A stretch of DNA of 43,930 nucleotides from a virus: the IMG/VR virus record IMGVR_UViG_3300010430_000127, positions 1 to 43,930 of that record. One strand, given 5' to 3'. Shown piece after piece: positions 31,181 to 40,179 of this stretch. Under the pieces are notes generated by a model. That model saw nothing but the letters and a program-made list of their open reading frames with translations. It was not told the origin of the DNA and did no database searches. Position 1 is the first letter of the stretch. Every line of letters begins with the position of its first letter. Position numbers and translations under genes: made by a program.

Positions 31181-31894
31181 ATGGAACTTGAATATCAGTC
31201 CTACAACCTTGAGGTAAAAAATATCTCTCAGGTTGATAAAGACTTTTTCCAATTTGACGGTTTTGCAAGCACATTCGGCAACACCGATAAAGTTATGGAC
31301 ATCGTTGAGAAAGGTGCCTTTGAGGAGTCTATTAAAAACATGACTCCTACCATTCTCTTTATGCACGACCCGCATCAACCAATTGGAATGCCGGTTGATC
31401 TTAAAGAGACCGAAGAAGGGCTTTACATCAAAGCCAAACTACCCCGTGAAGATTCTCTTGTTCGTGATCGCATAATCCCGCAAATGAAAGTGGGAAGCAT
31501 CGCAAAAATGTCGATTGGTTTTCGTATTGCCGAAGATGGTCGATTTATTGATGACGCTGGTCGCAGACATATTACTAAAGCGCATCTGCGTGAAGTGTCT
31601 TTGGTAACGACAAATTTTGAAGCGAATGATATGGCTGATGTCATGTCGTTCAAATCAAATGGTCAGCACATTGATGTTGATCAATTGAAAGGCATGACTC
31701 AACGACAGCTTGAGAAAAAACTGAGGGATTCAGGCTTTTCTAAAAACGCTGCTGTTGTAATTGCAAGTCATCATCAGAGGGATTCTGAGAGTGACGATAC
31801 GAAGGACGATACTGATTTTGGGTATCTAATTGAGAAGGTTGAAACAGCAAACCTTCATATTAAACTCTCCGAAGCTAACAAAGGAATCTCGTAA
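31181..31894 (+). CDS. Prohead (HK97 gp4-like) serine protease
   Basis: 237 residues. FDGFASTFGNTDKVMDIVEKGAF, H62 in LFMHDP and S111 in KMSIGF match the U35/S78 prohead protease family with catalytic His and Ser. The third residue (Asp/Glu) lies in the following VSLV.T.FEAND segment. It would cleave the Delta domain of the capsid protein. The C-terminal 70 residues contain charged helical and low-complexity stretches. A GACACTTG-cgcat-CAAGTATC dyad lies in the 64-base gap before the gene. Confidence 0.9.
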   Translation: MELEYQSYNLEVKNISQVDKDFFQFDGFASTFGNTDKVMDIVEKGAFEESIKNMTPTILFMHDPHQPIGMPVDLKETEEGLYIKAKLPREDSLVRDRIIPQMKVGSIAKMSIGFRIAEDGRFIDDAGRRHITKAHLREVSLVTTNFEANDMADVMSFKSNGQHIDVDQLKGMTQRQLEKKLRDSGFSKNAAVVIASHHQRDSESDDTKDDTDFGYLIEKVETANLHIKLSEANKGIS

Positions 31895-33219
31895 TGAGTG
31901 AAGATATTAAAAAGCTAGGTGAATCTATCGAAACCATGACCGAAAACGTGGTCAAGTCGCAAGCTCGTTTGGATGAGCTTGAGAAAAAAGGTGACGCTAG
32001 TCGAGCCGAACTTGATACAGAGCTGAAAACGCTCAAAGAAAGTGCAGTCGAAGCTGCTGGTGTTGTCGATGAGCTTAAAGGCAAAATCGAATCCCAGGAG
32101 AAAACTGCTGCAATGATTGAAAAGCAGCTGTCTCGGTTTGATAACACCGATGGCTCTCAGCTTGATGAAACAAAAGAAGCTTGCCGTGAAGCCGTTGTTG
32201 GCTACCTGCGTCAGCCTTCGCAGGGTTTCAGCGAAGAAGCTAAGAGCATGATGGCAGACCTGGCTATCAAGTCAGACTTCGGTCATCTCAGCAAAGGTGA
32301 GCAGGAAGAGGTTCGCAAGACCCTCATCGCTGGCTCAAACACTGATGGCGGTTTCTTCATCTCTCCTGAGAAAGCAAGTAAGCGCATCCAGCGTATCTTT
32401 GAAACCTCTCCAATGCGTCAGCTGGCAACGGTCAACACCATTGCTGGTGATCAGCTGGATTTCATCATTGATGATGATGAGTCTGCTACCGGTGGTTGGG
32501 TAGGTGAGCTGGAAGATCGTGATGACACAGGAACACCGAAGGTCGGTGAGCTGTCAATCGTGACTCACGAGCAGTATGCAATGCCTGTGGCAACACAGAA
32601 AATGCTGAACACTGTCGGCTTCGATGCTGAATCTTGGGTGAATGGTAAGACTCAGCGCAAGCTGATTCGTGTTGAAAACACTGCTCACATCCTCGGTGAC
32701 GGTGCCAAGAAGCCGAAAGGTATCCTGGCGTATCCAAATTGGGATGCTGCTGGTACTTATCAGCGTGGTGCTATTGAGCAGTACAACTCTGGCGTGAATG
32801 GTGCTCCCGATGCGGATGCGCTGAAGAAATTCCAGAACTTGCTGCTGGAATACTACCAGCCGAATGCAACTTGGTTGATGAAGCGCGAAACTTGGAGTGA
32901 AATTATCACTTTGAAAGATGCGAATGGTCGCTATCTTCTGAACCAGCTTGAGCTGTCTGGTTTGTCTGTTAGTGACGGTATGACCTTGCTTGGTCGTCCG
33001 GTTCGCTTTGCACATGACATGCCAGCTCCTGCGACAGGCTCTCTGTCAATTGCGTATGGTGATTTCGCTGAAGGTTACAACATTGTCGATCAGGTTGGTT
33101 TCCGCTTGATTCGTGACAACGTAACCACCAAAGGTAAGGTTAAGTTCTATGTAACCAAATACACTGGTGGTGATGTAACTTCTTACGAGTCATTCAAACT
33201 GATGAAATTCTCTGCCTAA
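31894..33219 (+). CDS. Major capsid protein (HK97 fold)
   Basis: 441 residues. Residues 1-~95 are a charged coiled coil (Delta/scaffold domain) to be removed by the protease. The rest shows HK97 MCP motifs: RKTLIAGSNTDGGFFISPE, FETSPMRQLATVNTI, GGWVGELEDRDDTGTP, AMPVATQKMLNTVGFDAESW (quoted in part) and IAYGDFAEGYNIVDQVGF. It assembles the icosahedral shell. The start overlaps the protease stop (TAATG). Confidence 0.93.
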   Translation: MSEDIKKLGESIETMTENVVKSQARLDELEKKGDASRAELDTELKTLKESAVEAAGVVDELKGKIESQEKTAAMIEKQLSRFDNTDGSQLDETKEACREAVVGYLRQPSQGFSEEAKSMMADLAIKSDFGHLSKGEQEEVRKTLIAGSNTDGGFFISPEKASKRIQRIFETSPMRQLATVNTIAGDQLDFIIDDDESATGGWVGELEDRDDTGTPKVGELSIVTHEQYAMPVATQKMLNTVGFDAESWVNGKTQRKLIRVENTAHILGDGAKKPKGILAYPNWDAAGTYQRGAIEQYNSGVNGAPDADALKKFQNLLLEYYQPNATWLMKRETWSEIITLKDANGRYLLNQLELSGLSVSDGMTLLGRPVRFAHDMPAPATGSLSIAYGDFAEGYNIVDQVGFRLIRDNVTTKGKVKFYVTKYTGGDVTSYESFKLMKFSA

Positions 33220-33233
33220 AGGGGTAATTTGAA

Positions 33234-33635
33234 ATGGCTGTAAAAGAAATTAAAACTCGCGTCAAGTTGGTAAATGTTGGCTCAGAAAGCATTTCCACCA
33301 ACACAACAACTGTATTGGGTTCCGTTGATACTGCCGACTATGATCTTGGTGTCACATTCGGTTTGTATGCTCCGGCATTCAATGCAGGTAGCTTTGCACT
33401 TACCTTTGAAGAGTCAGACGATGACAGCACTTGGTCTGCTGTTCCTGCTGACTACCTTATTGGTGGTGCGATTACGGTGACAGCTGCTTCCGCAGCTGGT
33501 GATGATATTGCTTCAGTCGGTATCATCAGTAACAAGCGTTACATTCGTCCGTCAATCGTATCAACCGGTGCATCTGGTTCTAACACGCTTAACTGCGTGG
33601 CTGAACTGGCAGGTGAACTGAAACCTGTAAGCTAA
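33234..33635 (+). CDS. Putative head decoration / structural protein
   Basis: 133 residues, strong AAAGGGG site. Beta-rich, Ala/Thr/Ser-rich sequence; YDLGVTFGLYAPAFNAG, FALTFEESDDDSTWSAVP and KRYIRPSIV resemble phage proteins that follow the capsid gene and bind the shell. A terminator follows, giving it high expression together with the capsid protein. Decoration versus other head role is undecided. Confidence 0.65.
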   Translation: MAVKEIKTRVKLVNVGSESISTNTTTVLGSVDTADYDLGVTFGLYAPAFNAGSFALTFEESDDDSTWSAVPADYLIGGAITVTAASAAGDDIASVGIISNKRYIRPSIVSTGASGSNTLNCVAELAGELKPVS

Positions 33636-33641
33636 GGTGTT

Positions 33642-33688
33642 GGGGTAGGTGGTGTCGGTTTCGGCTGGCATCATCTATCCCTTTTTTT
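33642..33688 (+). terminator. Rho-independent terminator with G-U rich stem
   Basis: GGGGTAGGTGGTG (33642-33654) can pair along 13 positions with CATCATCTATCCC (33669-33681), including three G-U pairs, around a 14-base loop, followed by TTTTTTT. Because of the G-U pairs the hairpin forms only in the rightward transcript. It probably raises capsid expression over downstream connector genes by partial termination. Confidence 0.7.
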
Positions 33689-33702
33689 GAAAGGAATTTC
33701 CA

Positions 33703-33897
33703 ATGAAATCTGTAAAAGTTTCAAAAACCGATTGGTATGCTTCGACAAACCCTGCGGAAGGTCGCATCTTTTGCGAAGAAGGTAAGACTTATGAAGTCTC
33801 CGAAGGTTTTGCTGAAGTGATCGTTGATCACGAATGCGGTAAGGTTGTTCGCGCCAAAGCCGATGCTAAACCTGATACCGAAGGCAAAGAGCTGTAA
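33703..33897 (+). CDS. 64-residue head-region protein
   Basis: Site AAAGGAATTTCC. VKVSKTDWYAST, FCEEGKTYEV and HECGKVVRA are short beta strands; the C-terminus is a charged tail. Small proteins of this kind (FGxxY-like) often lie between capsid and connector genes. TAATG overlap with the next gene. Confidence 0.6.
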   Translation: MKSVKVSKTDWYASTNPAEGRIFCEEGKTYEVSEGFAEVIVDHECGKVVRAKADAKPDTEGKEL

Positions 33898-34541
33898 TGC
33901 CTTTAGCCCCTACTGAAACTAGGGCTTTCTCATACAGGGTGACTGTGGCTCCCGCAGTCCTCCCTGTTGAGCTTGATGATCTAAAGCTGTGGCTGAAGAT
34001 CACCGGTAACGCGAGCGATGATCTTTTGAACCTGATGCTTGAGTCTGCAACCGAGTATGCAGAGCAAGCGACTGGTCGGTGGTTTATTACACGAACCGCA
34101 GAGACTTACCGTGAACTGTTTCCATCTGTGTGCAATGCAGAGGGTTATTACCGCGAACTCCCGGCATGGGAGATTAAACGATCACCTCTGCAAAGCATTG
34201 AGAAGATCACTTATTTTTCTGAGGGTAGCCAGCTTGAAGTTGACCCCTCTGTTTACTACAACACAACCGAAACTGCTTTCAGCAAGGTCTTGGCTAGACA
34301 AGGCTCTGCTGGTTTTCCTGGTCTTGATGAAGCCCGGTTGCAGAACATAACAATTGAATTCAAAGCAGGTTACGGTGACACTCCAACAGAAGTTCCTTCT
34401 TGGGCTAAAACCGCAATATCAAGTCACGTTATGGCTATGTGGGCTAATCGTGGTGATTGCATGTGTGGAGACTCAGGGGGTGTATTTCTGCCAGCTGCGG
34501 CTGAAGCTGTGTACAGGCAGAATAAAATAATAAATATTTAA
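33897..34541 (+). CDS. Head-tail connector (HK97 gp6-like)
   Basis: 214 residues. VELDDLKLWLKITGNASDDLLNLMLESATEYAEQATGR (in two parts LDDLKLWLKI and LLNLMLESATEYAEQATG) matches gp6/gp15-type connectors: LxxxKxxLRI...DDxLLxxLIxxAxxxxExxTGR. The middle follows the usual beta wing and hydrophobic patch, and the C-terminal half holds FKAGYGDTPTEVPSWAKTAI, typical of the family. It forms the ring beneath the portal. Confidence 0.88.
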   Translation: MPLAPTETRAFSYRVTVAPAVLPVELDDLKLWLKITGNASDDLLNLMLESATEYAEQATGRWFITRTAETYRELFPSVCNAEGYYRELPAWEIKRSPLQSIEKITYFSEGSQLEVDPSVYYNTTETAFSKVLARQGSAGFPGLDEARLQNITIEFKAGYGDTPTEVPSWAKTAISSHVMAMWANRGDCMCGDSGGVFLPAAAEAVYRQNKIINI

Positions 34542-34551
34542 GGTGGCTTCG

Positions 34552-35619
34552 ATGAGTAACGTAAAGAACTATAAAGAGCAAGCCGGTTCAGGCAATGACA
34601 ATCGGCTGATTCTTGAAGGCACTGTGATTCTGAAAGGTTCAGAATTGAGCGTGACCGGTCAGCAAATCAATGATGCGGTTGCTGCATCCGGTGGTGGTGT
34701 CACAAAGCAACTGCTTGACACTGGTGTTCTTGAAGGTGGAAGCCTGACCATCAATTCCGGTGATAATACCAAAGTTGATCTGTCGGCAGGTTTTGCGCGG
34801 ATTGTTGACAACTACACAAACCCGCTTGAACCTGAAGTTGTGGAAATTTCATGGCAGGAAACAACCGGCATCAGTCTTGATTTCTTGCTGACTGACCCAC
34901 TGACCAGATTCAAGATTGATGCGACCGGTGCGCTGCTTCAGCAAACCGATGTGATCACTGATGATGATTACCGTGACTTTGCAGTGATCGGCAATGCGCT
35001 TCATCAGAATCAGACGTTCATCACGGCAACAGTGCCGACCGTATTTATTCCGATTGGTTACTTTGAACTTCTTCAGTTTATTGAAATTTTTGGTGGTCAG
35101 AACATCAGCGGCAATCAGTATCAGCCAAACGGCGCAAACCTGCTGCTTGATAAAGCATCAGGAGAATCATGGCGATTAGGCGGCAACTACAACGGTGATT
35201 CAAAAAACCCGAATGTGATTCAGGATGCTGCGCAGACTGCCATTCAGATAATTCAGTCTTATCAGAATGCCGCTGGTGATGCGCTTGACTTCAATCTGAA
35301 TGCTGCCATTGACCCCACTGTATATGATGACGGTACAGGCACACTGAACAGCTTTGCTGGCAGCAGCAATCAGGCAACTCTGCGTCACATCTATTATTTC
35401 CCAGCAACCGGCGCAACCGTTGTTCGTGTTGGCACTAAAGTATACCAGACACTTGATGATGCGATTGCTGGTGCTGGTTCTGAAATGCCGTTTGTCACTA
35501 GTGACTTCAACACACAAGGTTTCGTCAGGACGGTGCTTGCTGTGACTAAAGGCTGCATTGATTTGACCAACAATCTTGAAGCGGTATTCATCCAAAGAAA
35601 TGAAGTGCGGTTGCGCTGA
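34552..35619 (+). CDS. Head-fibre-like structural protein
   Basis: 355 residues from ATG 34552 (AAGGTGG 5 bases upstream); a GTG at 34543 directly after the previous stop is less likely. Residues 1-45 (VKNYKEQAG ... LILEGTVILKGSELSVTG) resemble the capsid-attachment part of phage head-fibre proteins: K-NY-EQ-G followed by L-x-I-x-G-x-x-x-x-x-G. The rest is beta-rich with TDPLTRFKIDATGALLQQ and VFIPIGYF. Insertion between connector genes is unusual for a tail gene. It may decorate the capsid or bind host surfaces. Confidence 0.55.
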   Translation: MSNVKNYKEQAGSGNDNRLILEGTVILKGSELSVTGQQINDAVAASGGGVTKQLLDTGVLEGGSLTINSGDNTKVDLSAGFARIVDNYTNPLEPEVVEISWQETTGISLDFLLTDPLTRFKIDATGALLQQTDVITDDDYRDFAVIGNALHQNQTFITATVPTVFIPIGYFELLQFIEIFGGQNISGNQYQPNGANLLLDKASGESWRLGGNYNGDSKNPNVIQDAAQTAIQIIQSYQNAAGDALDFNLNAAIDPTVYDDGTGTLNSFAGSSNQATLRHIYYFPATGATVVRVGTKVYQTLDDAIAGAGSEMPFVTSDFNTQGFVRTVLAVTKGCIDLTNNLEAVFIQRNEVRLR

Positions 35620-36008
35620 TGCCCACCTGCGAAAAAGTAAAAATCCGAAATCGCAAGGTTTGTGCCGGAGACATGGACAAGCTGATCATGCTTCAGACAC
35701 GAAACATCGCTGGCGATAGCAATTCGGTTGATTTCCTATTGAACTTTACAAACCAGGGTGAGGTTTGGGCTGCTGTCCAAACTGCTGCTTCCGGTGAAAG
35801 CATCTTTGATGAGGTTGGAACCGAGACCATAATCACGCATCGTTTTTATATCAATTTCATTCCTGATTTCACGGAAGAGATTTGGATTGAATTCAAAGGT
35901 AAGCGATATGACATTGTTAATGTCGAGAACCTTGATGAGCGTGATGAGTTCTTAAAACTCAGCTGCGTTGTGCGAGGCTCAGTAAGCCGTGAGGCAACGA
36001 AAGCATGA
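35619..36008 (+). CDS. Head-tail joining / head closure protein
   Basis: 129 residues. MDKLIMLQTRNIAGDSN, WAAVQTAASGE and HRFYINFIPDFTEEIWIEFKGKRYDIVNVENLDER match the phage head-tail joining (H-T-joining / SPP1 gp16) family, an OB-like beta barrel that closes the portal vestibule. Overlaps both neighbours (TGATG, ATGA). Confidence 0.85.
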   Translation: MPTCEKVKIRNRKVCAGDMDKLIMLQTRNIAGDSNSVDFLLNFTNQGEVWAAVQTAASGESIFDEVGTETIITHRFYINFIPDFTEEIWIEFKGKRYDIVNVENLDERDEFLKLSCVVRGSVSREATKA

Positions 36009-36475
36009 GTGTAAACATGGTTGCCGACTACAAGAACAAGAAGGTCTATGCGCAAATAGACCGGCTTGAGCGGCAATCTCGCAGAGCGGTTCGTCAGGGG
36101 TTCTTTCGTCTTGGTAATGATCTGAAGGAAACCAGCAGACGCTTGATCATCGACCCTCCAAAGACCGGCAGACTCTATCGGATTTCAGGACGCAAAAGAA
36201 AGCATCGAGCTTCCGCTCCTGGTCAGCCGCCAGCAAATATGACCGGCTCTTTGCAACGATCAATCAGCTTCAAGATCAAGGGTGCCGAATCAATGGAGTT
36301 CGGTAGCAACCCTCAGAAAAGTGACTCAGCCAAGAAAACGTGGTTATATGCTCGGAGACTTGAGGTTGGTGACGCAAGAATTGCCCGGAGACCATACCTT
36401 GAGCCATCAGTTAGAAAGAATGCCAGAAACGGCAGAAAGCATTTTGAAAGCGAGCTAAGGAAAGAGCTGAAATAA
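36005..36475 (+). CDS. HK97 gp10-like tail completion protein
   Basis: 156 residues. Basic and with FRLGNDLKETSRRLIIDPPKTGRLYR, ASAPGQPPANMTGSLQRSI and ARRPYLEPSVRKNARN (TG.L..S......A.Y....E.G....ARP.L.PA....) typical of the gp10 / minor capsid-tail family of HK97-type connectors. Located between head closure and tail terminator as expected. Confidence 0.85.
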   Translation: MSVNMVADYKNKKVYAQIDRLERQSRRAVRQGFFRLGNDLKETSRRLIIDPPKTGRLYRISGRKRKHRASAPGQPPANMTGSLQRSISFKIKGAESMEFGSNPQKSDSAKKTWLYARRLEVGDARIARRPYLEPSVRKNARNGRKHFESELRKELK

Positions 36476-37557
36476 TGTACATGGCAGACATCATATCTCA
36501 GTTAAGAAAGGTGGTACCTGGAATAACTGATCTGTTTACTCGGTCTAATGACTGTACAATTACTTCGGCTGCTAACGTAGCAACGGTAACAACCGCTACC
36601 GATCACAACCTGAACCAGGGTGATGTGTTTTCAATATCCGGTGCCTTAACACCTTACAAAGTTGTTTCTCTGGTTCGCACCGGCAACGTGGTTCGCGGAA
36701 CGACAGCAGAAGATCACGACCTAACGGAAGGCTGGCAGGAAAGCATCTCTATCTCTGGAGCATCACCTGCTGAGTACAACGGCATTAAAGAGCTGACTCG
36801 GGTTCCAAACCGAAGATCGTTTGAATACACAATTGATGATTCGGTATCAAGCCCGGCAACCGGCTCCGACATCACGATGGTTGACCCTCTATCAAGTGCC
36901 TATACCGGTGAGCATACTGTTGCGTCTGTGGTTTCACCAACAGAGTTTACTTACGCTGTTCAAGGCAATCCAGACAGCCCGGCTCTCGGTAGTCCGAAGC
37001 TTCAAACCGAAGCACGGATAAGCGGTGCTGTTACCCAAGAGCGTATGACCGAGGCTTACACCAAGCAAGCACCTAACGAGTTCTGGCTGATGGTCGTTGC
37101 TGGAGACACGCTGACAAGCCGTAACCGAGCTATTGAGACTGACGCTATTGAGACTCTGACTGCTGCTGACCTAATGAAGGTGCGACAGGTAGAGACTGTG
37201 GCAGTGTATTGCTTATGTCCGGCAGCTGATGAAATAGCAGCCCGGAGTGTCCGTGATCAGATTGAAGCGGAAGTGAAGCCAGCATTGCTTTCGGCATTGC
37301 TCGGATATACACCGGAATCGGTTTATTTTGATAATAATTGGTGTATGCTTATCCCATCCGGTGACGGTTTTGCTGATTACACAACAGCCACTTACGTTCA
37401 TCGCTTTGAGTTTGAAAGAAGTATTGATCTGCTGAAAGAAGATGGTATCTCCATTTCCCCAACGAAAGCATGGAGAGACACACAGATTCAGTACCTCAAT
37501 GAGCATAATGAAACGATTATGCAATCAGATATTGACATGGATGATGAGCCATTATGA
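36475..37557 (+). CDS. Tail-terminator-like protein with inserted beta modules
   Basis: 360 residues. N-terminus (MADIISQLRKVVPGI) and the C-terminal 170 residues (FWLMVVAGDTLTSRNRAIETDA, given as FWLMVVAGD and SRNRAIETDA; then VRDQIEAEVKPALLSALLG and FEFERSIDLLKEDG) resemble Mu gp37/DUF1834-type tail terminators. Residues ~20-185 are an insertion with repeated H-x-L-x-x-G / I-x-G-A / F-x-Y-T / PATGS elements, two and a half modules like the one in baseplate J. The terminator caps the tail tube and sheath; the inserts probably protrude from the neck. Confidence 0.65.
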   Translation: MYMADIISQLRKVVPGITDLFTRSNDCTITSAANVATVTTATDHNLNQGDVFSISGALTPYKVVSLVRTGNVVRGTTAEDHDLTEGWQESISISGASPAEYNGIKELTRVPNRRSFEYTIDDSVSSPATGSDITMVDPLSSAYTGEHTVASVVSPTEFTYAVQGNPDSPALGSPKLQTEARISGAVTQERMTEAYTKQAPNEFWLMVVAGDTLTSRNRAIETDAIETLTAADLMKVRQVETVAVYCLCPAADEIAARSVRDQIEAEVKPALLSALLGYTPESVYFDNNWCMLIPSGDGFADYTTATYVHRFEFERSIDLLKEDGISISPTKAWRDTQIQYLNEHNETIMQSDIDMDDEPL

Positions 37558-37730
37558 TTAAGATTAAAGTCAACAAGAATTTGGGGGTTCACAAAAAGGG
37601 TGATGTCGTTACTCTTTCACAGCTGACTCCCTTTTGGCGCAGACGTTTGAAAGATGCAGCGTTAGATTTCAACTGCGAAATTATGTCTCAAAAAGGCAAA
37701 GGTAAAAAAACCGGAGAAAATAAAGCATGA
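37554..37730 (+). CDS. 58-residue basic protein before the sheath
   Basis: ATGA overlap with both neighbours (37554-37556 and 37727-37730). Basic, with KVNKNLGVHKKGDVVTLS, SQLTPFWRRRLKDAALD and a Lys-rich tail (KGKGKKTGENK). A short protein in this place is typical of Mu-like phages (gp38 position). Function unknown; likely structural or assembly. Confidence 0.7.
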   Translation: MIKIKVNKNLGVHKKGDVVTLSQLTPFWRRRLKDAALDFNCEIMSQKGKGKKTGENKA

Positions 37731-39298
37731 GTGGTTCAAGCATTGTAAGTCAGCCACGAGTAACAATCGCTATTGAGGGTGCGCGAGAGCTAATCGGCAA
37801 TTCTCCTCAGCAGATTTTAATCGTTGGTGCATTCGACCCTGCAAACGGAACAGCTGTATCTGGAGCATTGACCGAAAATGTTCCTCAAGACGATGCAAGC
37901 ATTAACAAACTGTTTGGTGGAAAATCTCACATTGCGGCTGTTGCTCGTAACGCTCGCAAGATGAATCAGATAAACAAGATTGATGCAATTGCTATTGACT
38001 CAACCAGTTTATCAACTGCTGCTTCGTCAACAATCGGTGCGCTTGGTAACGCTACTGAGAATGGCTCGTTTGAAGTCATCGTTGGTTCAAAGCGTGATCA
38101 TCGTTACACCATTGCTGTAACAAGCGGTGACTCATCGACAGTTATCGGTGACGCTATTGAAGCTGCTATAAATACTGATACATCGCTCCAGGTTTCAGCG
38201 GTGAACGCTGCCGGTGTGGTCACGTTGACAGCAACCGACAAAGGTTTGACCGGCAACGGCATCACCCTTGAGGTCATTGATGGGACTTCAGTAGCCGGTG
38301 TGACAGTAAGCATCGGTGCTACCGGCATGACCGGTGGTGTAGGTGACATCTGCACAGCTGGTATCTTCGATGTTGTTGGTAACGAGCGTTACCAGACCGT
38401 TATCTATCCATCGAACTCTGAAATTCAATTCTTGAAAGACTTCCTCGACCCTCGCTGGAACGCTGACAACCAGGTTCTTGATGGTCTTGGTCTGATGACA
38501 TCAAGCGATACTTACGCTAACAACCTGGCGAAGGTTGAAGGTCAAAACACACAAAGCGTGACGATGCTGCTTGATAAGCTTGTCGATGAAAACTCTCATC
38601 GCGGCAACTCAATGGTTGAGTTCGCGGATTGCATCTCAGCTCAGTTTGGTGGAGCAAGAGCGCGCCGGTTGACGGATGGTGCTTTGATCGCTGACCTTCT
38701 AACTGGTGTTGCTGGTCGTGATGCTTTCGGTGGTGCAGCTCTGGCAAGCCGCCCGATGTTCAACACTCCGTTTGATTACCTGCCAATTGTCGGTATCGGT
38801 AAAGGCTGGACTAACACGGAAATCGAATTGCTTCTGGCTGCTGGCGGCTCTGTCTTGGGTTCAAACCAGACTCGCACAGGGGTAATCGCTGGTGAGATTG
38901 TTACCACCTACAAGACGGACAATGCTGGCAACACCGATGAGTCATTCAACTTCCTCAACAAGGTTGACACATCAAGCCAGTGTCGTGAGTTCATTCACAA
39001 CAATGTTAAGGCTGAGTTCGCTCAGACTCGACTGACAACCGGTTCTCTTGTTGATGGCAGACCGATGGCTAACGAAGCAAGCATTCGTGGCTACCTGATG
39101 AGCCTTTACCGTGAATTGTCTGGTCAAGATTATGCTCTGACGGTTGCCGGTGAAGCAGCTGAGAAGGTGTACGCTGAAAATATGATCGTTGACATCGACA
39201 TGTCGCTTGGTCGGGTTTCGGTTGTGTTTGGTAAGGTACCTCTGGTATCTCAATTCCGTGAGTTCTTAGGCTCATTCCGTATCGCATTTGATGTATAA
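37727..39298 (+). CDS. Tail sheath protein (Mu gpL-like)
   Basis: 523 residues. SQPRVTIAIEGAREL at the start, an internal beta domain with a repetitive Ala/Gly/Thr section (about 100-200), then YQTVIYPSNSE, FLDPRWNADNQV and the conserved C-terminal GRPMANEASIRGYLMSLYREL ... DMSLGRVSVVFGKVPLVSQFREFLGSFR, typical of contractile sheath. It contracts to drive the tube through the envelope. Confidence 0.93.
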   Translation: MSGSSIVSQPRVTIAIEGARELIGNSPQQILIVGAFDPANGTAVSGALTENVPQDDASINKLFGGKSHIAAVARNARKMNQINKIDAIAIDSTSLSTAASSTIGALGNATENGSFEVIVGSKRDHRYTIAVTSGDSSTVIGDAIEAAINTDTSLQVSAVNAAGVVTLTATDKGLTGNGITLEVIDGTSVAGVTVSIGATGMTGGVGDICTAGIFDVVGNERYQTVIYPSNSEIQFLKDFLDPRWNADNQVLDGLGLMTSSDTYANNLAKVEGQNTQSVTMLLDKLVDENSHRGNSMVEFADCISAQFGGARARRLTDGALIADLLTGVAGRDAFGGAALASRPMFNTPFDYLPIVGIGKGWTNTEIELLLAAGGSVLGSNQTRTGVIAGEIVTTYKTDNAGNTDESFNFLNKVDTSSQCREFIHNNVKAEFAQTRLTTGSLVDGRPMANEASIRGYLMSLYRELSGQDYALTVAGEAAEKVYAENMIVDIDMSLGRVSVVFGKVPLVSQFREFLGSFRIAFDV

Positions 39299-39308
39299 GG
39301 TATAAAAA

Positions 39309-39695
39309 ATGTCTGGATTTAACGTAGTACAAATCACGGTCAACAACGAGCCGGTTGCTATCAAGCCAAACTCGTTCAAGTTCAAGCCAGGTGTCGGTGA
39401 TCGAAATGTCCGTCAGAAGATGTCAGGCAACAACATTGCCTCTGTTGTGACTACCGATATTGAAACCTCAAAAGCGATGTGTAGCTTCACGCTGCTGATG
39501 GAAGGTGACACGGTTGAGAAGGTTGTCCAGTGGCAGGACAATGTTGATGCGAATGTGGTCATCGGTCAGGATTCAGAGACCGGCAGAACTTACACTTTTG
39601 TTCGCGCAATCATCGTTACAGACCCTGAGTTCGCAACGGGTGTTGACGGAGAAGTTGAAGTAGAATTTGAATCAAGCCGTGTGGCACAAGGTTAA
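39309..39695 (+). CDS. Tail tube protein (Mu gpM-like)
   Basis: 128 residues directly after the sheath. VNNEPVAIKPNSFKFKPG, TDIETSKAMCSFTLLMEG and the W-Q-D-N-V element match the Mu/P2-type tube protein with a beta-barrel core. Stacked hexameric rings form the inner tube. Confidence 0.88.
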   Translation: MSGFNVVQITVNNEPVAIKPNSFKFKPGVGDRNVRQKMSGNNIASVVTTDIETSKAMCSFTLLMEGDTVEKVVQWQDNVDANVVIGQDSETGRTYTFVRAIIVTDPEFATGVDGEVEVEFESSRVAQG

Positions 39696-39720
39696 AAACT
39701 AAAAAGGAGTTCACCCCAAC

Positions 39721-40179
39721 ATGAACACTGAGATTGACTTTCACCTGGAGACCAAAATTGAAGTTGGTGTCCGGGGAGACATTAAAGAGATTGACCTTCT
39801 GGTATTGAAGGCACCGACATCAAAGCATCGCACACACGCTGCAAAACTGAAGCAGCTCGTTATGCGCGCAATTGATGAAGCAAACCGGTCTGTAACAGAT
39901 GAGCAGCGTGAAGCTGTGATGGAGTCTGCTAAAGACAAGGAATCCGAAGATGAAGATATTGAAGATTCCGGCAAACAGCTTATGGGTGTTCTCAACTTCG
40001 CAAACACGGTTGATATGGCTGTAGTCCATGAAGTGTTTGCAGAGTTCATCAAGAAAGAAGGTGTCTGCTATGTCGATGGTGACTCAGAAGTAAAAATGAC
40101 AAGCCCGATCTATGACAAGCTTCAGTTTGAAGATGTTGAGCGTTTGATCGGAGTTTATCTTGCAAGTTTTTTGATGTAA
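39721..40179 (+). CDS. Tail assembly chaperone (Mu gp41-like), short form
   Basis: 152 residues, preceded by AAAAGGAG. N-terminal FHLETKIEVGVRGDIKEIDLLVLKAPTSKHR (quoted as KIEVGVRGDIKEI and LVLKAPTSKHR) and a charged linker, with C-terminal YDKLQFEDVERLIGVYLASFL. It lies between tube and tape-measure genes, the place of phage tail chaperones that coat the tape measure. The last codons contain the slippery sequence TTTTTTG (40167-40173), see next entry. Confidence 0.8.
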   Translation: MNTEIDFHLETKIEVGVRGDIKEIDLLVLKAPTSKHRTHAAKLKQLVMRAIDEANRSVTDEQREAVMESAKDKESEDEDIEDSGKQLMGVLNFANTVDMAVVHEVFAEFIKKEGVCYVDGDSEVKMTSPIYDKLQFEDVERLIGVYLASFLM

